Positions 55,937-64,000 of a DNA stretch of 64,000 nucleotides are shown here, piece after piece. This DNA comes from Moniliophthora roreri (Eukaryota > Basidiomycota > Agaricomycetes > Agaricales > Marasmiaceae), in assembly GCA_001466705.2 (NCBI GenBank), contig LATX02000013.1:620001-684000 (forward strand), in the 5' to 3' direction. A program made the position numbers and the translations under genes. The notes under the pieces were generated by a model. That model was given only the letters and a program-made list of their open reading frames with translations, searched no databases and was not told the origin of the DNA. The stretch's first letter is position 1. Every line of letters starts with the position of its first letter.

Positions 55937-57480
55937 ATGCTCTCCCCGCCACCCCCAATATCTATCTCAAATGTTGTATTAGCTAAGCAGTCACAAAATT
56001 CTATGCACATCCCACTGTCTTACAACAACGAGATAGGAAAAGTCGGAACAAACGCGCTCCTCGACTCTGGAGCGGGAGGACTCTTTATGAGTCCCGAAAA
56101 GGCTTTGAAGTTAGGCCTAGAGCGAACGAAACTGCCCCATCGGATCAAAGTATTCAATGTGGATGGGACAGCCAACAAAACAGCATGGATTACACAATCA
56201 GTCACGGCGCAATATACCATTGGAATGAAGGAAATGATGGATACCTTCCTAATCTCAGGACTGGGGAAGGAGGAAGTCATCCTGGGACTACCATGGCTAT
56301 GAAAATATAACCCCAAAGTGGACTGGATCAGTGGACGAATGACCTTTCCAATTAAACGTCACATAAAAATCCCATGGATCAAGGGAATTTTAGACTTTGA
56401 GCCGCCAGAGGAACTCATTCGAAGGATAGATATCAGAGCTAAGTTCTCCACCTCACAACAACTAGAACACGGTACTAAAAAGACAACCTTGGACGGCCCC
56501 ACAGTTATCCCGGAATACTTATCACAGTATCATGGGCAATTTGAAGACAAGGAAGCAGAACGATTCCCGATAGCCAGAGCATATGACCATGCGATCGAGC
56601 TAAAACCGGAATTTACCCCACGAGACTGCAAGGTCTATTCATTCACGGCACTGGAGCAAATCGAATTGGACACCTTCTTGAAAGAGAATCTACACAAAGG
56701 ATATATTCAAAAATTGAAATCTTCTATGGCATCCCCATTCTTCTTTGTAGGGAAAAAGGAAAAAGGAAAGCTACGACCCACGCAAGATTATCGGTGGTTA
56801 AACCACGGAACTATAAAGAACGCCTACCCTCTTCCTTTAGTATCCAACCTCATCGATAAGCTTAAGGACGCCACCATTTTCTCAAAACTAGATCTCCATA
56901 ATGGCTACAACAACATTTGAATCAAGGATGGCGACCAATGGAAAGCAGCTTTCAAAACTAACAGGGGGTTATTTGAGCCAACAGTAATGTTCTTCGGGCT
57001 AATGAACTCACCCGCTACCTTCCAAGCCTTCATGGACGATGTGTTACAGGACTTTATGGCCAAAGGATGGTGTCTCGTATACATGGACGACATTCTCATC
57101 TACTCCGAGACAGCGGAACAACATTGGGAAAGGACTATTCGGCTACTGCAGCGATTGAAAGAACAAGATCTATATCTGAAGCTGCATAAATGCAAGTTTG
57201 ACGTGCAAGAAATAGATTTCCTGGGACTCGTAATCAGGCCAGGACAAATCGCTATGGACCCAACCAAGCTCGCAGGCATTAGCGAGTGGCCGGCACCAAC
57301 GACAGTAACTGGAGTACGGAGTTTCACAGGATTTATGAATTTTTACCAGAAGTTCATTGGCAACTATTCGGCCATTGCAAAACCGCTATATGACCTTACA
57401 AAAAAGGGGGTCCCGTTCATTTGGACCCCGGAATGCGAAACAGCGTTTAGAACATTGAAGCAGCGATTTCAACAAGAACC
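55937..57480 (+). pseudogene. gypsy-1 Pol: protease and reverse transcriptase, truncated at RNase H
   Basis: ATG 55937 (MLSPPPPISISNVVL). The aspartic protease has 'ALLDSGAGGLFM' and 'VILGLPWL'. Reverse transcriptase motifs are 'LRPTQDYRWLN', 'FSKLDLHNGYNNI', '[17 protein letters not shown]' and 'YMDDILIYS'. The connection domain follows ('[20 protein letters not shown]'). In-frame TGA codons stand at 56300-56302 and 56918-56920. The frame ends after 'RFQQEP' at the first base of the inverted LTR at 57481. RNase H, integrase and the 3' LTR are missing here and may continue beyond the inserted element. Confidence 0.85.
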
Positions 57481-57890
57481 TGTTACATTACTTGCGTAGC
57501 AACGTCAACTCAACTACTCTAGCGAAGTTCGTCCTTCGTCTCAAGCAGTTTTCAAGTTCAAGTTTGAGTTCGTTCAGCGGTTGCTGAAGTTCAGAGATCC
57601 TTCAATACTGGCGTTGACACAAGTATAGATTAACCAGGTCAAGCTGAAGACTTAGAGTCTTAGCTTGAACGTTTAAATACGTTACAACCGAATAAGTACT
57701 AACTATATATGTATAGCCGACGAACTTGGTGATTGTCTAAGATTTCCCGAAGCTATCGGGATATGAGTAATATAGTACAAAGGATAGAGGAAATGGGGAC
57801 TGGGAAGGTGAATGAGTCCGATGAGAAAGGGAAGCATATGTAGTATTACAAGGAGGAAAGAAGTAAGAAGAGAAAGTTCGTAATATTACC
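57481..57890 (-). repeat. 3' LTR of gypsy-2 (approximate)
   Basis: On the minus strand it runs from just after a purine tract (GAGGGGG, 57891-57895 region) to ...TAACA at 57481. It is related to the gypsy-1 5' LTR. Position downstream of gypsy-2 ORF3 and orientation fit a 3' LTR. The partner 5' LTR lies beyond 64000. Confidence 0.7.
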
Positions 57891-57925
57891 CCCTCAACAA
57901 GGGGCAAACTCCGTTTGTCCGTTAC

Positions 57926-59330
57926 TTACGACTCCCCATCTCCATACAACTCCGTATTGTAGTCGTAAGACATATCAGGTCGGTCCTCCATCTCTGGCAT
58001 TTCATCGTCGTCCTCCATACGTGGAGTGTCTGGTGTCTCGGTGACGGGTTGCCATCCCATGGCCTGCCGTTTTTCAACCAAGAGCATTCTCACCTTTTGT
58101 GGGTCCGCTCCCACAAACAACAATTGGACATCCCGATCGTACTCCTCCTCCAACCTCTCAACATTCTCCGCCGAGGTTCTCGTAGGGCTCGTCATTGTAC
58201 CACTGTTCATTGTCATAACGGTGACCATCCGACAGAGAGTCTGAGCTCGAATCAGGCCTTCTGCACGCAATGCGGCTAGACCTTCGTTGGTCGGGGCAGT
58301 GACCAGATGTATGTCCAGGCTGAGTTTTGAAGCATCTGCGACACATGTACTGCGGGCAATTCCTGGTGAAATGGCGCTCCAATCCACACACAGGGCAGAG
58401 ACACAGTCGACGAGCTGCGTCATCGGGGTCGGCATTGGCGTTGGACTTCTCAAGCTGAGAATCGGTGGGTCTTCGACGTTTTCGGGGATTCGGTTCTCCT
58501 GTCCTTCGTCCTCGTCCTCTGCCTCCTCTGGAACGACCTTCCCTCCAACCGCGGGTATGTGCTCCACCTTCTGGTGGAACTGTGGCCTCAGGCGTCTGAA
58601 GATTTCGGGGGTCAGCGGTGGTCGGAGGTCCGGACTGAGAGGAGGCGAAGGAGTCGAGCGATTCGACCTTAGGTTTGACGTCGGGATCGGGAGTGGGGTC
58701 AGGATAAACGAGGGTGTTGTCAGGTTCGGGGGAGGAATGGGTATTGATGGAGAGTCCGGTTTCGGCAGCGACGGGTTCAGAGGTGAGTCGGGAGATAAGA
58801 CTCCGAGTGTTGTTGATGTCGGGACGGGGGTACCTGTTCCCATTGGTTCGTCGTCCGAGTTGGTCGAGGAGGCTAAAGGTGAGGGGATGAGGGTATTCCG
58901 ACATTGCTCTGGGATCTGCAGGAGGAGGCATGGACAAATGGGGGTGGTAGGGAAACGTGGACGGTACCGTAACAGGACCTTCAAGTCCCAACTGATAATT
59001 GCAAGTGTACATTACTTGGTTTGCAATCTCAAGACTGCAGCTCTCAACGATTCTTTCGAATAGTTTTCGTTGACCCCTGAGGAAAAACAGGCTTTTGATG
59101 CAGGGTTCCAGTTGGTTGTGTTGATCAGCGGCGTTCCGGATTTGATCGTCGTATTGTCCACTGTTGAAAAGATGGAGGAGCTGGTAGGGGTTGGGTTTAA
59201 GGCCATTTGGGTAGGTGATATTTTCTCCATATCGTCCTTCTCCCGACACAGTAGGAACAGGGCTCGAGTCTCTGGTCGGCTGGCTGCCAACAAGAGAAGA
59301 GGAAGAGGCGACGGCGGATGCATCAGACAT
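57926..59330 (-). CDS. gypsy-2 third ORF: zinc-knuckle protein after integrase
   Basis: ATG 59330 lies six bases after the pol stop (TAA 59337-59339). The first frame (59330-58158, 390 codons) starts MSDASAVASSSSLVGS. It has a helical N-terminal part ('NPYQLLHLFNSGQYDDQIRN'), a Pro/Ser-rich middle, an RGRGRRTGEPNPRKRRR basic block and a double Cys/His cluster 'CPVCGLERHFTRNCPQYMC' plus 'CRRCFKTQPGHTSGHCP'. A second frame, open from 58984 to 57926, takes over near 58190-58160 with a protein-like end ('ERLEEEYDRDVQLLFVGADP', 'MEDDDEMPEMEDRPDMSYDY'). A frameshift, mutation or intron therefore joins the two. It resembles a second Gag-like nucleic-acid-binding protein. Function unknown. Confidence 0.65.
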
Positions 59331-59336
59331 AGTTTG

Positions 59337-62300
59337 TTATGAATCGGTGGGGATGGGGTCTCTAGGCCTTAATCGATGTTTCTTTATATAGTTCTTGAGA
59401 AGGTCTAGGCAATTCACCATTCCTTCCATTCGGATCCACCAGTTGTGAGATGAGTCATAACCAGTGTATGACACAAGGAATTCTCACGGTCACTTCTTCG
59501 GCCTATGCCCTACTACTGCTTCCACTTTGTATTCTTCGAACCCTTCGGTGAGATCTGGGGGGGGGGTTCTGTAAAACTCGGTCTGTGGGCCTCGGTCTGT
59601 CTGAACAGTGATAACAAGGCTGCGTGGAAAACAGGGTGGATTTTCCATTGATGAGGTAGGTCTAGCCTGTACGTCACAGGCCCGAGTACCTTAAGGATTT
59701 TAAACGGCCCTTTCCTTTTCGGGGCTAGTTTTTTTGATGGATATCCTGTGGCTAGGTTCTTCGCTTCTAGCCAGACCTTCTGTCCTTCTTCGAATACATC
59801 CAGTTTCTGTTTCTCTCTTCGTATCATCTGTTGCCTTGCCAATTCCAGCAGACTCGCCGTTTCTTCTCTCACCCTTTGTAATTCTTGAAGTCGTTCTTCC
59901 ACCGATGGAATCGTTGTTCTTTTGAATACCGTTGGAAGGGGGCGAGGATGGTATCCCATCATCATGAAGAACGGGGATTTCTTGAGAACTGAGTGAGTTC
60001 GGTTATTATGGGCAAATTCTGCCAGAGGGAGGTATTCCTTCCATCGAGTCTGTTCCTTCACGCAGAACGCTCTGAGGTAGACTTCGACTTCTTGGTTTAC
60101 CCGTTCTGTTTCTCCATCTGTTTGTGGGTGAAAGGCTGTGCTCATGGAGTGTTTGATAGACAGCTGTCTTCCCATCTCCTGAAACACTTCAGCAGCGAAT
60201 CGAGGGTCTCGATCAGATATGATTCGGTCCGGCAACCCGAACCTTTTATACAATTGTTGAATCAACATCTCTGCAATCTTGGTTGCATCCGTCGTTTTGG
60301 TGCATGGTGTAAAAATTACCCCCTTCGTAGACGAGTGGTCCACCACGACTAGAATAGAATCCACACTGTCGCATTCGGGTAGGTCGGTGATGAGGTCCAT
60401 GGTGCAGACCTGAAAGGGGAAGGAGTTCGGTGTCACTTGTAGCAGTTGAATGGGGGTTCTCGTAGGATGGGTGTTAATTTTGGATTGCTGACATGTCACG
60501 CAACCATCCACAAAACTTCTGATGAATTTAGCCATTCCAGGCCACCAGAAGTCTCATTGTACTTGTTCTATCGTGTTCCATTGTCCTGGGTGCCCTACTC
60601 CTGGGGTCTCGTGAATGGATTTCACTATTCGTCGACAGAGATCAACGTTGTTAGGCACATAGACACGATTTTGGAAGAAGAGTAGATCACCTTCGATCTT
60701 CCAGTCCGTTAACGTGGATTTAATTGGCGGCACGCCCTGGTGTAGTAACTGCTCCAGAGCCGATTTATGAAAATCGTCCGGGCCCAACTGTTCCGCTATT
60801 TTGTCTTTCAGACCCAAATCGATTCCTTTGATGAAGATTCGGTCTGGTAGAACGACAATGTCTTCATTATCGCTGTCAACATCGTCCTGTTTGTTACTCC
60901 GCTGTGACAGAGCGTCCGCTTGGGTAATGGATTTCCCGGGGACATGTATCAGTCCTAGATCGAACTCCGACAGGAAGAGACTCCATCTTGCTTTTCGCCT
61001 ATTCAGTTTTTGCGCAGTTCAGAAACACGTCAGGTTCTTGTGATCTGAAAGAACCACGATCTTGAATTTTCCGCCCATCAGATAGTGTCGCCATTCCATA
61101 AGTGCTCTATAGATCGCAAGAAGTTTGCGATCATAGATTTCGTAGTTCCTTTCGGTGGGGGAAAATGACTTGGACAGATAACCACATGGATGCCATTCTC
61201 CATCCGCTCCCTTTTGCTTGAGAACGGCGCCCGTGGCCCATTTCAAAGCATCTGCTTCTATAATGAAAGGTTTGTCGATGTCTGGCATGACCAATATCGG
61301 TTTGGAGAGGAATTTTGTTTTTAGAAGGTCAAAGGCCAATTGACATTGCATGGTCCAACCGAACTTTCGATTCTTCTGCAACAAATCATTCAACGGTCTA
61401 GTCAGATGCGCATATCTCCTGATGAACTTCCTGTAGAAATTTTCAAATCCTAAGAATGCACGAACTCCTTTTACAGTCTGAGGGGGTTCCCATTCGGCTA
61501 TCCCCGCCAGTTTTACTGGGTCCATGGCGATATATCCAGGCCTAATAACCATCCCCAAGAATACCACTTCTGTTACGTCAAACTCGCACTTCTCCGGTTT
61601 GAGAAATAGATCGTGCTTCTTGAGGCAGCGCATTAACCGTTCCATGCGTTCTCGATGCTCCTTTTTGTCTTTGGAGAAGATGAGGATGTCGTCCATGTAT
61701 ACTACACACCATCCTTCGTCTATGAAGTCGGAAAGGATGTCGTTCATGAAGGCCTGAAAAGTCGCTGGGGAATTACTTAGTCCGAAGAACATTACGGTGG
61801 GTTCGAAAAGTCCTCTATTCGTCTTGAAAGTGGCCTTCCATTGATCTCCATCTTTTATCCTAACGTTATTGTACCCGTTTCGAAGATCGAGCTTTGTGAA
61901 TATCGTTGCTCCTTTGAGTTTATCAAGAAGTTCTGAGATCAGAGGTAAGGGATATGCATTCTTCACAGTCCCTTTGTTGAGTTCCCTATAATCCTGCGTA
62001 GGCCTCAATGCTCCCTTCTCTTTCTTAGCTACAAAGAAGAAAGGGGAAGCCATTGGAGATTTCGATTTGCGAATATATCCCTTCCGCAGGTTTTCCTCAA
62101 GAAACTTGTCCTGCTCTTCCTGTTCTACTGGGCTTAACAGGTATAGCTTGCAATTCCTCGGGACGAAATCTGGCTTGAGATCGATCACGTGGTCGTACGT
62201 TCGAACTGGTGGGAATCGTTCCGCCTTTCCTTTTTCGAAATGATCTCGATATCCTAATAGGTAGTCCGGGATGAGTTCTTCTATTTCCCTTTTAACCGTT

Positions 62301-62821
62301 TGATGTTGATGAGCCATCTCCTGTGATGCCGTAGTTTTGGCTCTTATGAGGACCTCTGGTTCTAGATCGTCCAAGACCCCTTTGAATCTTTTAATCTGGA
62401 TTCTTCGTCGCGGTTGGAACTGGATTTCCCCAGTTTCCCAATCGATGGTGGAGTTGTGATGTCTCAGCCACGGAAGCCCCAAGATCATGTCTTCGTCTCC
62501 TATGCCAGAGATCATGAAGTTTTCTCGAAATTCCTTTCCGGCTATTTGAAACTCCAATTCCACAACATGCGTTATCCATGCCGTTCTGTTGGCTGTTCTA
62601 TCGACATTGAAAACTCAGATCTTTTCTAGTAGCTGGATCCACTTCTTCCCTAACGTTCTGGCAAGTCCCGTACTTATAAACCTCCCTCCTGCCCCTGAAT
62701 CTAGCAAGGCTTTTGTTTCGATGTTTCGTGTTCCCACTTTGTACTGGAGAGGAATATGCATAGAATTTCGATCCATTTTAGCTAGTACAAAGTGCGAAAT
62801 AGTTATCGGCGGTGGAGCCAT
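59337..62821 (-). pseudogene. gypsy-2 Pol: protease, reverse transcriptase, RNase H, integrase, chromodomain; interrupted
   Basis: ATG 62821 (MAPPPITISHFVLAKMD). Protease 'ALLDSGAGGRFI'; reverse transcriptase 'LRPTQDYRELN', 'FTKLDLRNGYNN' and 'YMDDILIFS'; RNase H 'FIIEADALKWATGAVL' and 'VVLSDHKNL'. The integrase has an HHCC zinc region ('HETPGVGHPGQ', 'CVTCQQSK') and the DDE core ('CTMDLITDLPE', 'IISDRDPRFAAEV', 'HPQTDGETERVNQ'). A chromodomain-like end reads 'GFEEYKVEAVVGHRPKK' and 'EFLVSYTGYDSSHNWW'. Interruptions are TGA at 62615, 61019, 60554, 59490 and 59484, plus a frameshift at a run of ten G (59557-59566). Apart from these the element is complete and looks young. Confidence 0.9.
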
Positions 62822-62838
62822 CGTCCTCGTCCGCCGGT

Positions 62839-64000
62839 TTAAAAACCCTCTTGTTCCATTAAGTCGATGAGAAAGTCCTTGTCCTCCTTCAGCTGCTCGT
62901 TCACCAGGGCCCTGATCTTAGCAAACCTTTCTTCCTTTGTAAGCTTCTTTGGTTCTTCCTGCTTTCGTTCATCCTTCTTTGGTGCATCTGGACAATCCTT
63001 GATGCGATGTCCCGGCCTTCCACATCTGAAACATAACCCTTTTGCCATGTATTCCTTTCGATCAATCTCAGTGATCTGCTTGATGGCGACGTCTTCCTTC
63101 TTCCTAAAGCTTCTTTGCGGCTTCCTTCCTCCATGTTCTTCATCCCACGTCTTTCCGTATTCCAATGCTTGTTTGTAACTTTCGTCGAACAGAATCGTGG
63201 CGTCCATCCAGTCCTTGATCGTAGTAGGGGCACCTTCTGGCCACGTCATGATTTTGAGAGCCAAGCTTCGTGGTAACCCTCTTTTGAATGCCACTATTTG
63301 TGCTGCGTCGTTATACCCGGTTTGTTTCACCAGGTAGGTGAACTGATAAGTGTACTCATCGGCTCTTTCCTTCATCCTAAGGTCCTTGAGTTCGAGTTGT
63401 GCTTTTAAGGCAGGATCAAGAGGCTCGAAGGAGGTCCTAAAGTCGTCTAAGAATTCTGTCCAGGTGACCTTCTCAGCATCTGCATCATATGCGAGTAGCA
63501 GGTTGGTTTTGTCATTCTTCCAGAATTCTCTGGGTCCATCCGTGATATATGAAAGAAGAAATAGCTTCTTTGTCCTGTCATCGGGAAACGCCTTCGGATT
63601 AAGCGCTACATAAATCAAAACCTCTCGTAGAAACTTCTTTGCGTCTTTTCGTGCTCCTGTAAAGGCTCTTGGGAGCACTGCTTTTACTTTCTTTATCGCC
63701 GACACTACTTGTACCGGCATTGCGGAACCTATGACAGCTTCTTCGACTTCCGGTTCCTCCTTCTTGGGTCTACTTCCAGACGGCTTTTTGTCTTCGGCCA
63801 TTATTTCAGTCTGTATCTTTGGTGATCGGGGGCTGTTCTTTAGTCCTCTTAGTAGTTGTTGGAACGGGTCTAGCTCCTCCTGAGATTCGGTAGAGATATT
63901 CAATGTATCCGAGTCTGAGGGTTTCAGTGTATTCGGCGAGAACTCTTCTTCGTGTTCGATCGTCTTCGATCCAGCCGGAGTGGATAATGGGATCGAGATT
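62839..64000 (-). CDS. gypsy-2 Gag with zinc knuckle, 5' end at window edge
   Basis: The frame is open from the window edge to TAA at 62839. A likely ATG is near 63802 (MAEDKKPSGSRPKKEE), but the frame continues upstream without a stop, with acidic sequence similar in position to the start of gypsy-1 Gag. The capsid-like core holds 'RAFTGARKDAKKFLREVLIY', 'FLLSYITDGPREFW' and 'FKRGLPRSLALKI'. CCHC knuckle 'CFRCGRPGHRIKDC' at about 63000. It ends MEQEGF, seventeen bases before the pol ATG. No internal stop is seen. Confidence 0.85.
   Translation of the reverse strand, partial: ISIPLSTPAGSKTIEHEEEFSPNTLKPSDSDTLNISTESQEELDPFQQLLRGLKNSPRSPKIQTEIMAEDKKPSGSRPKKEEPEVEEAVIGSAMPVQVVSAIKKVKAVLPRAFTGARKDAKKFLREVLIYVALNPKAFPDDRTKKLFLLSYITDGPREFWKNDKTNLLLAYDADAEKVTWTEFLDDFRTSFEPLDPALKAQLELKDLRMKERADEYTYQFTYLVKQTGYNDAAQIVAFKRGLPRSLALKIMTWPEGAPTTIKDWMDATILFDESYKQALEYGKTWDEEHGGRKPQRSFRKKEDVAIKQITEIDRKEYMAKGLCFRCGRPGHRIKDCPDAPKKDERKQEEPKKLTKEERFAKIRALVNEQLKEDKDFLIDLMEQEGF

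Noticed and set aside
54161..57890. Terminal inverted repeats of a DNA transposon around the gypsy-1 body
   Set aside because: The two repeats are LTRs of two different, oppositely oriented gypsy elements; a purine tract and ORF3 assign the right one to gypsy-2.
58287..59063. Plus-strand frame of 258 codons
   Set aside because: Antisense shadow of gypsy-2 ORF3, whose zinc-cluster reading is clearly the real one.
54609..62617. TGA recoded as an amino acid in the retroelements
   Set aside because: Host genes here, such as trehalase, end in TGA, and CpG decay of CGA explains the pattern more simply.

Overview
The window reads as nuclear DNA of an Agaricomycete (mushroom-forming basidiomycete). 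The genes are split by many short GT-AG introns of about 45-65 bp. The secreted enzymes are fungal types: GH43 arabinanase, carboxylesterase and GH37 trehalase. The main family belongs, as far as I recall, to a large uncharacterised family expanded in Agaricomycetes. The retroelements are Ty3/gypsy. All names come from reading motifs; no search was run.

Layout. 1-1167 (-) is the 5' part of an FMN-dependent 2-hydroxy-acid dehydrogenase. About 1.37-36.97 kb is a tandem array of seven plus-strand paralogs, here called copies A-G (ATGs at 1531, 8323, 15074, 19893, 24788, 29768, 34600). Two unit types make up the array. A and B are followed by decayed pieces of the GH43, RPAP3-like and carboxylesterase genes that stand complete at 37.99-44.47 kb. 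C-F are about 4.7-5.0 kb units followed by a decayed minus-strand gene of unknown function. Only B, C and E keep an open basic C-terminal tail with a nuclear-localisation-like motif; A, D, F and G have lost or changed it in four different ways. A MITE-like element lies in the promoter of B.

37.99-50.48 kb holds ordinary single genes: GH43 arabinanase (-), RPAP3-like TPR protein (+), type B carboxylesterase (-), aldo-keto reductase (-) and GPI-anchored trehalase (-). They share no evident pathway, although arabinanase, esterase and trehalase all suit a saprotroph feeding outside the cell.

50.77-54.22 kb is almost without CpG (two by eye in about 3.45 kb). It contains a decayed reverse-transcriptase gene with a YVDD motif, an ACTAC microsatellite, and a decayed partial copy of the neighbouring aldo-keto reductase gene with its introns. 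54.16-64.0 kb holds two Ty3/gypsy elements. Gypsy-1 (+) is cut at the start of RNase H exactly where the 3' LTR of gypsy-2 (-) begins, so gypsy-2 appears nested in gypsy-1. Gypsy-2 carries a third ORF after its integrase. All nine in-frame stop codons inside the two elements are TGA, several at positions where arginine CGA is expected. Methylation-linked CpG decay would explain both the deserts and these stops.
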